Shown here piece after piece: positions 27,425 through 35,498 of a DNA stretch of 64,000 nucleotides. A program made the position numbers and the translations under genes. The stretch comes from Limimaricola cinnabarinus. GTDB lineage: Bacteria > Pseudomonadota > Alphaproteobacteria > Rhodobacterales > Rhodobacteraceae. The notes under the pieces are model-generated. The model was not told the DNA's origin. It saw only the letters and a program-made list of their open reading frames with translations, and made no database searches. Position 1 is the first letter of the stretch, and the number at the start of each line of letters is the position of its first letter. The DNA lies in the NCBI RefSeq assembly GCF_002723615.1, contig NZ_KZ304951.1, forward strand, positions 145,344-209,343, written 5' to 3'.

Positions 27425-28214
27425 GACCGTCTGCCTCGCCTTGTTGTCCACGCCTGTCGCGGCGCATGAATTCTGGATCGAACCGCTTGAGTGGCAGATC
27501 GCGGCGGACGATATGGTCCGGGCCGAGCTTGTCAACGGCGACCGCTTCGAAGGCATCCGCTATGCCTTCCTGCCGCAACGCTTCGAAAGCTTCACGCTGC
27601 ATGCGAATGGCGCGCAGCGCCCGGTCGAGGGGCGGCTCGGCGCGCGCCCCGCTCTGGAGATGCCCGCTCCGGCCGAAGGGCTGCTGGTCGCGGCCTATGT
27701 CTCGGAGCCGAGCGTGCTCACCTATGACGACCGGGCGGTCTTCGACCGGTTCGTGGATCACAAGGATCTGGGCGCGGTGGCGGAGGATCACGCGGCGCGC
27801 GGTCTGCCGGAGGTGGGGTTCAAGGAGGCCTTCACCCGCTATTCCAAGGCGCTGATCGGTGTGGGGGATGCCGAGGGTTCGGATACGCGGCTCGGGCTCG
27901 CGACCGAGCTGGTGGCGCTCGACAACCCCTACACGGGCGCGCTGGCGGAGGGGCTGCGGGTGCGGCTCTTCATGGGCGACGCGCCGCGCGCAAAGGCGCA
28001 GGTCGAGCTTTTCGCGCGCGACGCGGAGGGCGCGGTCGAGCTGACGCTGCACCGCACCGATGCCGAGGGGGTGGCGGTGCTGCCGGTCGAAGCGGGGCAT
28101 GACTACCTCGCCAGTGCCGTGGTGCTGCGCGAACCTTCCGCGACGCTGGCAGAGGAGACCGGTGCCGTATGGGAAAGCCTCTGGGCGGCGCTGAGCTTCG
28201 CCGTTCCCGATTGA
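27414..28214 (+). CDS. DUF4198 (NikM-like) periplasmic protein
   Basis: The 266-residue product has a signal peptide ending VAAHEFW, the His-Glu-Phe-Trp start typical of DUF4198, then the Ig-like YAFLPQRFESF fold. It contains LFMGDAPRAKAQVELFARD, resembling carboxypeptidase-regulatory-like domains. DUF4198 proteins are often linked to nickel or cobalt uptake (CbiK/NikM group). Its divergent pairing with a HupE-like gene supports such a role. GGAG lies seven bases before the ATG. Function in metal binding is inferred. Confidence 0.8.
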   Translation: MRVMTVCLALLSTPVAAHEFWIEPLEWQIAADDMVRAELVNGDRFEGIRYAFLPQRFESFTLHANGAQRPVEGRLGARPALEMPAPAEGLLVAAYVSEPSVLTYDDRAVFDRFVDHKDLGAVAEDHAARGLPEVGFKEAFTRYSKALIGVGDAEGSDTRLGLATELVALDNPYTGALAEGLRVRLFMGDAPRAKAQVELFARDAEGAVELTLHRTDAEGVAVLPVEAGHDYLASAVVLREPSATLAEETGAVWESLWAALSFAVPD

Positions 28215-28245
28215 CCGGGGCGCGGGGCTGCGGCACACCCGTCGC

Positions 28246-29142
28246 ATGACCGAGAGATCCCCCGACATCCTGTGCATCGGCTCCGTCCTGTGGGACGTGA
28301 TCGGGCGCACCGCCAGCCATATGCGCATCGGCTCCGACGTGCCCGGCCGCATCCACCGCCTGCCCGGCGGCGTCGCCATGAACATCGCCATGACGCTGGT
28401 GCGCTTCGGGCTGCGCCCGGCGCTTCTCAGCGCGCTGGGCCGCGACGCGGAGGGCGATGAGCTCACCGCCGAGGCCGCGCGCATGGGCATGGTGGTCGAT
28501 CACCTCTACCGCTCGGATGATCTTCCGACCGACATCTACATGGCGATCGAGGGGGCGAACGGCCTCATCGCCGCCATCGCCGACGCGCATTCGCTCGAAC
28601 AGGCGGGCGACAAGATCCTGCGCCCGATGGGCGACGGGCGGCTCGGCTCGGCGCAGGCGCCATGGACCGGTCTCGTCGCGCTCGACGGCAATCTCACCAC
28701 CGAGCTGCTGACCCAGATCGCGGCTTCGGAGCTTTTCGCCCGCGCCGATCTGCGCGTGGCCCCGGCCAGCCCCGGCAAGGCCGAGCGCCTGCTGGCGCTG
28801 ATGGGCCACCCGACGGCGACGCTCTATGTCAATCTCGAAGAGGCGGGGCTTTTGTGCCATGCGGGCTTCGACAGCTCGGAGGCCGCCGCCCGCGCGCTGG
28901 TGGCGCGCGGCGCGCATCGCGCGCTCGTCACCGATGGGGGCCGCGCCGCGACCGTCGCCACCGCCGACGCGGTCATCACCCAGGCCCCGCCCGAGGTGCT
29001 CGTCACCCGCGTCACCGGCGCGGGCGACACCTTCATGGCGGCGCATATCGCGTCCGAGGCCGAGGGCATGGACCCCGCCGCCGCCCTCGCCCGCGCGCTG
29101 AGCGCCGCTGCCACCTATGTATCCGGAGACAACCCGCTGTGA
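28246..29142 (+). CDS. psuK: PfkB-family sugar kinase, likely pseudouridine kinase
   Basis: The 298-residue ribokinase-fold protein has the N-terminal GSVLWDVIG, a GGVAMNIAMTLVRFG substrate segment and C-terminal VTGAGDTFMAAHIA anion-hole motif with catalytic Asp. It is directly coupled by the GTGA overlap to psuG, which makes it the pseudouridine 5'-phosphate-forming kinase by context. Other PfkB substrates cannot be excluded from sequence alone. Together the pair salvages or degrades pseudouridine to uracil and ribose-5-phosphate. Confidence 0.88.
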   Translation: MTERSPDILCIGSVLWDVIGRTASHMRIGSDVPGRIHRLPGGVAMNIAMTLVRFGLRPALLSALGRDAEGDELTAEAARMGMVVDHLYRSDDLPTDIYMAIEGANGLIAAIADAHSLEQAGDKILRPMGDGRLGSAQAPWTGLVALDGNLTTELLTQIAASELFARADLRVAPASPGKAERLLALMGHPTATLYVNLEEAGLLCHAGFDSSEAAARALVARGAHRALVTDGGRAATVATADAVITQAPPEVLVTRVTGAGDTFMAAHIASEAEGMDPAAALARALSAAATYVSGDNPL

Positions 29143-30053
29143 TCGACATCCAATATTCCCCCGAGGTCGCGCAGGCGCGCGCCGAAGGCCACCCCCTCGT
29201 CGCGCTTGAAAGCACGATCATCACCCATGGCATGCCGTTTCCGCAGAATGTCGAGACCGCGCGCCGGGTCGAGGCCGAGATCCGCGAGCACGGCGCCGTG
29301 CCCGCGACCATCGCGATCCTCGATGGCCGGCTGCATGTCGGCCTGACCGAGGCCGAGCTCGACCGGCTGGGCCAGGCGAGCGACGTGGCCAAGCTCTCGC
29401 GCGCAGATTTCGCCGCCTGCCTCGCGCGGGGCGGCAATGGCGCGACGACCGTGGCCGCGACCATGATCGCGGCGCAGCTCGCAGGCATCGAGGTCTTTGC
29501 CACGGGCGGCATCGGCGGCGTGCATCGCGGCGCCGAAGCGAGCTTCGACATCTCCGCCGACCTGCACGAGCTCGCCAAGACGCCGGTGACTGTGGTGGCG
29601 GCAGGCGCCAAGGCGATCCTCGATCTGCCCAAGACCTTCGAGGTGCTGGAGACGCTCGGCGTGCCGGTGATCGCCTACGGCCAGGACGTGCTGCCCGCCT
29701 TCTGGTCGGCAAGCTCCGACATGCCCGCGCCGCTTCGGATGGACAGCGCGGGCGAGATCGCCAAGGCGGCGCGGATGCGCGGCGCGATGGGGCTCGATGG
29801 CGGCCAGCTCGTCGCCAACCCGATCCCCGCAAAGGCCGAGATCCCGGCCGAGGAGCTGCGCCCGGTGATCGAGCAGGCGCTCTCGGAGGCCGAGGCGCAG
29901 GGCATCGCCGCCAAGGCGGTGACGCCGTTCCTCTTGGGCCGGATCTTCGAGCTGACCGAGGGCCGCTCGCTCGAGAGCAACATCGCGCTGGTGCTCAACA
30001 ATGCCCGCCTCGGCGCCGCCATCGCGGTCGAGCTGAACAAGCTGCCGCGCTGA
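29139..30053 (+). CDS. psuG: Pseudouridine-5'-phosphate glycosidase
   Basis: The 304-residue lyase/glycosidase splits the C-C bond of pseudouridine 5'-phosphate to uracil and ribose 5-phosphate, a step of RNA-modification turnover. It shows ALESTIITHGMPFP, the Lys-bearing HVGLTEAELDRL segment, GGNGATTVAATMIAA, FATGGIGGVHRGAE and GAKAILDLPKT. These are all family hallmarks. The start is the GTG overlapping the psuK stop, with a GGAGA site upstream. The length is normal for the family. Confidence 0.95.
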   Translation: MIDIQYSPEVAQARAEGHPLVALESTIITHGMPFPQNVETARRVEAEIREHGAVPATIAILDGRLHVGLTEAELDRLGQASDVAKLSRADFAACLARGGNGATTVAATMIAAQLAGIEVFATGGIGGVHRGAEASFDISADLHELAKTPVTVVAAGAKAILDLPKTFEVLETLGVPVIAYGQDVLPAFWSASSDMPAPLRMDSAGEIAKAARMRGAMGLDGGQLVANPIPAKAEIPAEELRPVIEQALSEAEAQGIAAKAVTPFLLGRIFELTEGRSLESNIALVLNNARLGAAIAVELNKLPR

Positions 30054-30062
30054 GCCCGCGCA

Positions 30063-30096
30063 CCGCAGCCGCGCCATTGCCGGGGCGCGGCTGCGG
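30063..30096 (+). terminator. Hairpin after psuG
   Basis: A 13-bp perfect stem (30063-30075 with 30084-30096) has an 8-base loop, followed by CATTACAT. It is a terminator-like structure between psuG and the DUF502 gene. Confidence 0.6.
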
Positions 30097-30144
30097 CATT
30101 ACATAGGCCCCGAGCCAGACGCGCGCCAGAAGGACGAGCCGAAC

Positions 30145-30885
30145 GTGACCCGCCCGCCTATCCTGCCGCCACCTCCGGGCGAGCCGCCGCGCCGCCGCCG
30201 GCTGATCGGTCTGCTGCGCAACAACTTCATCGCCGGGGTGGTGGTGATCGCGCCGATCGGGCTTACCGTCTGGCTGATCTGGACGCTGGTGGGCTGGATC
30301 GACAGCTGGGTGCTGCCCTTCGTCCCCAATCGCTTCAATCCCGAGCAATATATCGGGATCAACCTGCGCGGCGTCGGGGTCATCTTCTTCATCCTGTTCA
30401 CCTTTCTCGTCGGCGCGCTGGCCAAGGGCTTCGTCGGGCGCAGCCTCTTGCGCATGGGCGAGAGCCTCGTGGCGCAGATGCCGGTGGTCCGCTCGATCTA
30501 TTCGGGTCTGAAGCAGATCGCCGAGACGGTCTTTGCCCAGACCGAGACCAGCTTCGATCAGGCCTGCCTGATCGAATATCCGCGCAAGGGGATCTGGGCG
30601 CTCGCCTTCATCTCGACCTCGGCCAAGGGCGAGGTGCTGCGCCGCCTGCCTTCAGAGGGCGAGATCGTCACCGTGTTTCTGCCCACGACGCCCAACCCGA
30701 CCTCGGGCTTTTTGCTGTTCCTGCCGCGCGCGGAGGTGACGGTGCTCGACATGTCGGTCGAGGATGCGGCCAAGCTGGTGATCTCGGCCGGGCTGGTGAC
30801 CCCGCCCGACCGCATGCGCCCCAAGGACGGGGCCGAAGAGGTCGAGGAGGCTTCGGTGCTGCGCAGCGGCACCGCCGGGCGCTAG
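30145..30885 (+). CDS. DUF502 inner-membrane protein
   Basis: The 246-residue protein has two N-terminal membrane helices (about 25-50 and 75-95) and a soluble C-terminal region. It matches DUF502: LRNNFIAGVVVIAPIGLTVWL, split as LRNNFIAGVV and VIAPIGLTVWL, FLVGALAKGFVGRSLL, RSIYSGLKQIAETVF and VFLPTTPNPTSGFLLFLP. It starts with GTG after an AGGACGAG site. The family role is unknown. An envelope or transport-associated function is possible. Confidence 0.85.
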   Translation: MTRPPILPPPPGEPPRRRRLIGLLRNNFIAGVVVIAPIGLTVWLIWTLVGWIDSWVLPFVPNRFNPEQYIGINLRGVGVIFFILFTFLVGALAKGFVGRSLLRMGESLVAQMPVVRSIYSGLKQIAETVFAQTETSFDQACLIEYPRKGIWALAFISTSAKGEVLRRLPSEGEIVTVFLPTTPNPTSGFLLFLPRAEVTVLDMSVEDAAKLVISAGLVTPPDRMRPKDGAEEVEEASVLRSGTAGR

Positions 30886-30887
30886 GC

Positions 30888-31919
30888 TCAGGCGAACATC
30901 GCCCGCAGATCGACCGTGTCGCGCCGGCCCAGATCGGATTTATGCGCCGCGAGAAAGGCGTCCATCGCCGCCGCGCCCGCATCGCGCAGCCGTGCCAGGA
31001 TCACCGGCGCGGGGATCGCCTTGGTGGCGATATTGAGATCGTTCATCAGCGCGTCATCGCTTACCATGTGCAGCAGCACCCGCTTCATCGCCCCCTCGGG
31101 AAGCCTTTGCTCGTCGAGCAGGCGGCGCACGAAATCCACCGCGCGCAATTCGCGCAGCAAGGAGGTGTTGAAGCTGATCTCGTTGATGCGGTTCTGGATC
31201 GCGGCGCTGTCGTCGGGCAGCTCCTCGCGGTAGAGCGGGTTGATGTTCACGATCAGAACATCATCCGGCAAAGCCTTGTCGAACAAGGGGAAAAGAGCGG
31301 GATTCCCGGTATATCCGCCATCCCAATAGGCTTCGCGTCGCCCGGTGGCCGGATCGTCGATCTCGACCGCGCGAAACAGCGTCGGCAGGCAGGCCGAGGC
31401 AAGGATCGCCTCGGGGCTCAGCTCCGCGCCCGAAAACACCCGGATCTTGCCCGAGCGCACATTGGTTGCCCCGATGAAGAGCGCGGGCCCCATGGGCCCG
31501 CGCACCGCGTCGAAGGACAGCTCGCGCAGGATGCGCTCCAGCGGGTTGCGCAGCATCGGGCCATAGGCATAGGGCGACATCAGGCGGGTCGTCAGCTCGA
31601 AGGCCCTGAAGGCAGGCGACCATTCGATCGCCCGCGCCAGCGCCGGGGCGGTGGGCGTCATCGCCGCGATCCAGTCCGACCAGCGCGCATCGGTGATCGC
31701 GCCCACCCGGCCCCAGAACTCGGTCAGCGCCTCTCGCGCGCCGGCCCGGCCGCCCTGCGCCCAGCCCGCCTTGAGCGCCGCGGCGTTCATTGCCCCGGCC
31801 GAGGTGCCCGAGATGGCGGCGATCTCGATGTCCTCCTCGCACAGGAGCCGGTCGAGCGCGCCCCATGTGAAGGCGCCATGCGCGCCGCCGCCCTGCAGCG
31901 CGAGGCTGAGCCGGATCAC
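30888..31919 (-). CDS. Patatin-like phospholipase
   Basis: The 343-residue protein has the patatin/RssA fold: oxyanion loop GGGAHG (10-15), catalytic nucleophile Ser40 in GTSAG, and a catalytic Asp in DGGYTGNPALFPL near 208. It would hydrolyse lipid acyl esters. The physiological lipid is unknown. The GTG start overlaps the stop of the PHB-dehydrogenase gene (GTGA). This pairing is plausible for lipid/polyhydroxyalkanoate metabolism, though not proof. There are no membrane helices. Confidence 0.87.
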   Translation of the reverse strand: MIRLSLALQGGGAHGAFTWGALDRLLCEEDIEIAAISGTSAGAMNAAALKAGWAQGGRAGAREALTEFWGRVGAITDARWSDWIAAMTPTAPALARAIEWSPAFRAFELTTRLMSPYAYGPMLRNPLERILRELSFDAVRGPMGPALFIGATNVRSGKIRVFSGAELSPEAILASACLPTLFRAVEIDDPATGRREAYWDGGYTGNPALFPLFDKALPDDVLIVNINPLYREELPDDSAAIQNRINEISFNTSLLRELRAVDFVRRLLDEQRLPEGAMKRVLLHMVSDDALMNDLNIATKAIPAPVILARLRDAGAAAMDAFLAAHKSDLGRRDTVDLRAMFA

Positions 31920-32689
31920 AGCGCGGTCCAGCCGCCATCGACGCTGATCGTGGTGCCGGTGATCTGCGCCGCCGCGTCCGAGCACAAAAAGGCGCAGGTG
32001 CCGCCGAGCTGCTCGGTGGTGGCGAACTCCTTGGAGGGCTGACGCTCCAGCATGACCTTCTCGATCACCTCGTCGCGCTCCATGCCGTATTTCTGCATGG
32101 TGTCGGGGATCTGCGCCTCGACCAGCGGCGTCAGCACGTAGCCCGGGCAGATCGCGTTGGCGGTGATCGGCTCGCGCGCGGTTTCGAGCGCGGTGACCTT
32201 GGTGAAGCCGACGATGCCGTGCTTGGCCGCGACATAGGCGCCCTTGTAGGGCGAGGCGGTGAGCCCATGCGCGGAGGCGATGTTGATCACCCGGCCCCAG
32301 CCCGCCTTGCGCATCATCGGCAGCGCGACGGCGGTGGTGTGGAAGGCCGAGCTGAGATTGATCGCGATGATCGCGTCCCATTTGGCGGCCGGAAATTCCT
32401 CGATCGGCGCGACATGCTGGATACCGGCATTGTTGACGAGGATATCGCAGCGCCCGGCCGCCTCGATCAGCCCGCGCGCGGCCGCGCCATCAGAGAGGTC
32501 GGCCGCGATGTAGCGGGCCGCGACGCCATGCTCCTCGGCGATTTCCTGCGCAAGCGCGTGGTCCTCGTCGCGGTCGGTGAAGGAGTTGAGCACCACATCC
32601 GCCCCGGCCCGCGCCAGCTCGCGCGCCACCCCCAGACCGATTCCCGAGTTCGATCCGGTGATGATCGCGGTCTTGCCCTTGAGATGCAT
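31916..32689 (-). CDS. 3-hydroxybutyrate dehydrogenase
   Basis: The 257-residue short-chain dehydrogenase has the NAD site ITGSNSGIGLG, NNAGIQHV, and the catalytic Ser-Tyr-Lys set in INIASAHGL, YVAAKHG and so on. C-terminal GTTISVDGGWTAL fits. The motifs HVAPIEEFP and HGLTASPYKGAYVAAKHG (in parts) are typical of D-3-hydroxybutyrate dehydrogenases. It oxidises 3-hydroxybutyrate to acetoacetate in polyhydroxybutyrate turnover. The start at 32689 was chosen over an upstream ATG, with AAGGACAG before it. It is coupled to the patatin gene. Confidence 0.9.
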   Translation of the reverse strand: MHLKGKTAIITGSNSGIGLGVARELARAGADVVLNSFTDRDEDHALAQEIAEEHGVAARYIAADLSDGAAARGLIEAAGRCDILVNNAGIQHVAPIEEFPAAKWDAIIAINLSSAFHTTAVALPMMRKAGWGRVINIASAHGLTASPYKGAYVAAKHGIVGFTKVTALETAREPITANAICPGYVLTPLVEAQIPDTMQKYGMERDEVIEKVMLERQPSKEFATTEQLGGTCAFLCSDAAAQITGTTISVDGGWTAL

Positions 32690-32850
32690 CTTGGCTGTCC
32701 TTGCTGCTGAAATCTGCTTCGGAGTGTGCCGCGACGCAGGCGCAAAGCGAAGCACTATCTCCCGCAACCCCTTGATAAACGTGGATCGAAGCGGTAGCGC
32801 GCTCGCATCGAGCGGCCGATCCCGGCGCGGGCCCGAACTCCCCTCAGCCC

Positions 32851-32879
32851 AAAAAAAACGCCCGCACAAGGCGGGCGTT
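32851..32879 (-). terminator. Strong intrinsic terminator (minus strand)
   Basis: A 9-bp stem AACGCCCGC/GCGGGCGTT (32857-32865 with 32871-32879) is followed on the minus strand by a run of eight T. It would end a transcript arriving from the right. No minus-strand gene there has a recognised function. Confidence 0.88.
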
Positions 32880-32882
32880 GAG

Positions 32883-32990
32883 TTATGAGGCAGGTTTCAT
32901 ACAGGCAAGAAACCTATCGAGCAGTGACTCTCTTATAAGCCTTTCCCCGCCATCCTCCAAGCTAAAAGTTTGATAAAGATCAGGGGGGGC
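32883..32990 (-). ncRNA. Candidate small RNA or gene remnant upstream of the terminator
   Basis: Just before the terminator, the minus strand has a hairpin AGGTTTC-N10-GAAACCT (32892-32898 with 32909-32915) and a short low-GC frame ending in TAA at 32883. A small RNA or the tail of a deleted gene could explain the orphan terminator. The 5' end is not defined by any clear promoter, so the left and right limits are approximate. Confidence 0.3.
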
Positions 32991-33054
32991 TATACGGTTT
33001 TCTTCAACTACAAATCTGGTCAAGAATCCGAACCGACAGGGGGCTCCTTCCGAG

Positions 33055-34926
33055 ATGACACGACCCATGACCAAATTGCTGCCACAATTGTTGCAAGGCA
33101 GCGCGATCGCCGTCCTGTGCAGCGCCGCCGCGCTGCAGGCCGAGCCCTCGCACGGCATTGCCATGTATGGAAAACCCGCGCTGCCAGAAGGGTTTACCGC
33201 CCTGCCCTATGCCAATCCCGACGCGCCCACCGGCGGGCGCATGGCCACGGCGGAGGTCGGCGGCTTCGACAGCCTCAACCCCTACATCCTGAAAGGCTCG
33301 GTGCCCTGGCAGCTGAGCTACCTGACCGGCGAAAGCCTGATGGGCCGCACGCTCGACGAACCCTTCACCCTCTACGGCCTGCTGGCGGAATCGGTCGAGA
33401 CGGCCGAGGACCGCTCCTGGGTCGAGTTCACGCTGCACCCGGAGGCGAAGTTCTCCGATGGCAGCCCCGTCACCGTGGAGGACGTGATCTGGTCCTTCGA
33501 GACGCTCGGCACCGAAGGCCATCCGCGCTACATCGGCTTTTGGGAAAAGGTCGAGAGCATCGAGGAGACCGGCGAACGCAAGGTGCGCCTCACCTTCAAC
33601 ACCGATGACCGCGAGCTGGCACTGCTGGCCGGGCTGCGGCCGATTCTCAAGAAGGCGCAATGGGAGGGCAAGGATTTCGCCGAGAGCGGCCTCGACACCG
33701 TGCCGATCACCTCGGCCCCCTATGTGATCGAGGATTTCGAGGCGGGCCGCTACATTTCCCTGAAGCGCGACGAGGATTACTGGGGCGCCGACATCCCGTT
33801 CCGCCGCGGCACCAACGTGCTCGACGAGATCCGGCTCGAATTCTTCGGCGACGAGACGGCGGCCTTCGAGGCCTTCAAGACCGGCGAGACCGACTTTACC
33901 CGCGAATTCAACGTCGCGCGCTGGGAAAGCCAGTATGATTTCCCGCGCGTGCGCTCGGGCGAGGTCGTGCTCGAGGAGCTGCAGCATGGCCGCCCCTCGG
34001 GCATGACCGGCTTCGTGATGAACAGCCGCAAGCCGGTGTTCGAGGATTGGCGCGTGCGCCAGGCGATGATCGAGGCGTTCAACTTCGAATTCATCAACGA
34101 GGCGATGACCGGCGGCGCGCAGCCGCGCATCACCTCCTATTTCTCCAACTCGCCGCTCGGCATGGAGGACGGCCCGGCCGAAGGCCGCGTCAGGGAGTTC
34201 CTGCTGCGCTGGGAGGAGGATCTGCCCGAGGGCGCGCTCGAAGGCTATGCCCTGCCCGTATCCGACGGCTCGGAGCACAACCGCAAGGGCACGGCCGCCG
34301 CATTGGCGCTTTTGTCGAGCGCGGGCTGGGTGATCCAGGACGGCGTGCTGACCAACGAGGCGACGGGCGAGCCCTTCGCCTTCGACATCCTGCTCGAGAC
34401 CGGCGCCTCCGAGAACGCCGCGATCATCGACATGTATGTCCAGGCGCTGGAGCGGATCGGCGTGACGCCGACCGTCACCATGGTCGACAGCGCGCAGTTC
34501 AAGGAGCGCACCGACGCCTACGACTTCGACATGACCTATTTCCGGCGCGGGTTGTCGCTTTCGCCCGGCAACGAGCAATACGCCTATTGGGGCGCGGAGG
34601 CCGCCGACACGCCGGGCGGGCGCAACGCCATGGGCGTGAAGAGCCCGGCCGTGGACGGTCTGATCGACCTGCTTCTCACCTCCGAGAGCCAGGATGATTT
34701 CTTCGCCGCGGCCAAGGCGCTCGACCGGGTGCTGACGGCGGGGCGCTACGTGATCCCGATCTACCAGTGGAACATCAGCCGCATCGCCTATGACGCGGAT
34801 CTGCACCATCCCGACTACATCCCCGTCTTCGGCGACTGGCCGGGCTGGCAGCCCGATGTCTGGTGGCACGAGGAGGCGAATGGCGACGCCTCGGGCGCGC
34901 AGGCGGATGCGGAGGGCGACCAGTGA
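33055..34926 (+). CDS. Orphan YejA-like peptide ABC transporter substrate-binding protein
   Basis: The 623-residue type II binding protein has a signal peptide (cleaved near LQAEPS) and the SBP_bac_5 fold: GGFDSLNPYILKG, DEPFTLYGLLAESVE, FTLHPEAKFSDGSPVTVEDV. The strings match the YejA oligopeptide/microcin group. No permease or ATPase gene is nearby, so it is an orphan and may serve a transporter elsewhere. Two close starts exist (33055 and 33067). The acidic Asp/Glu-rich C-terminal tail is unusual. A tiny lipoprotein gene overlaps its stop. Confidence 0.88.
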   Translation: MTRPMTKLLPQLLQGSAIAVLCSAAALQAEPSHGIAMYGKPALPEGFTALPYANPDAPTGGRMATAEVGGFDSLNPYILKGSVPWQLSYLTGESLMGRTLDEPFTLYGLLAESVETAEDRSWVEFTLHPEAKFSDGSPVTVEDVIWSFETLGTEGHPRYIGFWEKVESIEETGERKVRLTFNTDDRELALLAGLRPILKKAQWEGKDFAESGLDTVPITSAPYVIEDFEAGRYISLKRDEDYWGADIPFRRGTNVLDEIRLEFFGDETAAFEAFKTGETDFTREFNVARWESQYDFPRVRSGEVVLEELQHGRPSGMTGFVMNSRKPVFEDWRVRQAMIEAFNFEFINEAMTGGAQPRITSYFSNSPLGMEDGPAEGRVREFLLRWEEDLPEGALEGYALPVSDGSEHNRKGTAAALALLSSAGWVIQDGVLTNEATGEPFAFDILLETGASENAAIIDMYVQALERIGVTPTVTMVDSAQFKERTDAYDFDMTYFRRGLSLSPGNEQYAYWGAEAADTPGGRNAMGVKSPAVDGLIDLLLTSESQDDFFAAAKALDRVLTAGRYVIPIYQWNISRIAYDADLHHPDYIPVFGDWPGWQPDVWWHEEANGDASGAQADAEGDQ

Positions 34927-35051
34927 GGCGCGCGGCGCTGCTCCTCGCTCTCATGGGTCTGATGGCCGCCTGCACGCCCGTCAGGGTCGTGGGCAACGCC
35001 GCCGTCGGCACGGCGCAGCTCGGGCTCGGCGTGGTCGACATGGCGCTCTGA
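34923..35051 (+). CDS. Tiny predicted lipoprotein
   Basis: The 42-residue product starts with GTG overlapping the stop of the peptide-binding-protein gene (GTGA). It has a charged n-region, a hydrophobic helix and a lipobox LMAAC, leaving a mature 26-residue Cys-initiated peptide. No domain is recognisable. Its overlap suggests translation coupled to the binding protein, perhaps with an entericidin-like or assembly role. That function is only a guess. Confidence 0.6.
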   Translation: MRRAALLLALMGLMAACTPVRVVGNAAVGTAQLGLGVVDMAL

Positions 35052-35078
35052 ACGCGCGGCGCGTCATGCGCCCATGAG

Positions 35079-35110
35079 GGGGGCGGACCGGAACCCGGTC
35101 CGCCCCCTTT
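35079..35110 (+). terminator. Intrinsic terminator after the tiny lipoprotein gene
   Basis: A 13-bp perfect stem (35079-35091 with 35095-35107) has a 3-base loop and TTT after it. Confidence 0.85.
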
Positions 35111-35153
35111 CCGTTGCCGGAGCAAGACATCGGGCAGCATGAGGAGACCCGCG

Positions 35154-35495
35154 ATGAAATGGAGCCACGTGGCCAAGCACTGGCACGCCTTCGTGCCCAA
35201 TATCCTGACCGAATGGCCGGATCTCGACAGCGACGAGGTCGAGGCCACCGAGGGGGAGCTTGGGCCTTTTCTCGACCATCTGTGCGAGGTGACCGGCATG
35301 AGCCGCGAGGATGCGCGCGACGAGGTGTCCGAATGGCTCGAAGGCACCGACCCGGCGGATGCGGTGATGGACGAGACCCGCGACAACGAGCGCATCATCG
35401 CCTCGGCCCGCTCGATGCATCCCGGTGAGGATGCCTATAGCGACGATGCCGAATTCGGCGATGACGACAGCAAGGACGGGCGCGACGACAACTAG
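35154..35495 (+). CDS. Small acidic protein, CsbD-like pattern (hypothetical)
   Basis: The 113-residue product begins MKWSHVAKHWHAFVPNI and has a WPDLDSDEV motif followed by VTGMSREDARDEVSEWL. This resembles the short CsbD-type stress proteins but with a longer acidic tail. It has no membrane helix or signal. The AGGAG site at 35142-35146 is well placed for the ATG at 35154. I cannot assign a function. It is a free-standing gene after a terminator. Confidence 0.7.
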   Translation: MKWSHVAKHWHAFVPNILTEWPDLDSDEVEATEGELGPFLDHLCEVTGMSREDARDEVSEWLEGTDPADAVMDETRDNERIIASARSMHPGEDAYSDDAEFGDDDSKDGRDDN

Positions 35496-35498
35496 GCG

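Larger units (their letters stand above)
32690..33054. other. AT-richer intergenic region with a minus-strand terminator
   Basis: No conventional gene was recognised. It contains a terminator (32851-32879), a 7-bp hairpin (32892-32915) and a stretch (32883-33054) with notably lower GC than the rest of the window. A minus-strand frame ends at 32883. Its codons include AGG, AGA and ATA, which look foreign or non-coding. A plus-strand promoter candidate for the 33055 gene has TTGATA (32969-32974 area) and a TATAC motif near 32990. Confidence 0.5.

Noticed and set aside
33004-34869. A 621-codon minus-strand frame antisense to the YejA-like gene
   Set aside because: Shadow frame; the plus-strand gene has a signal peptide and full domain.
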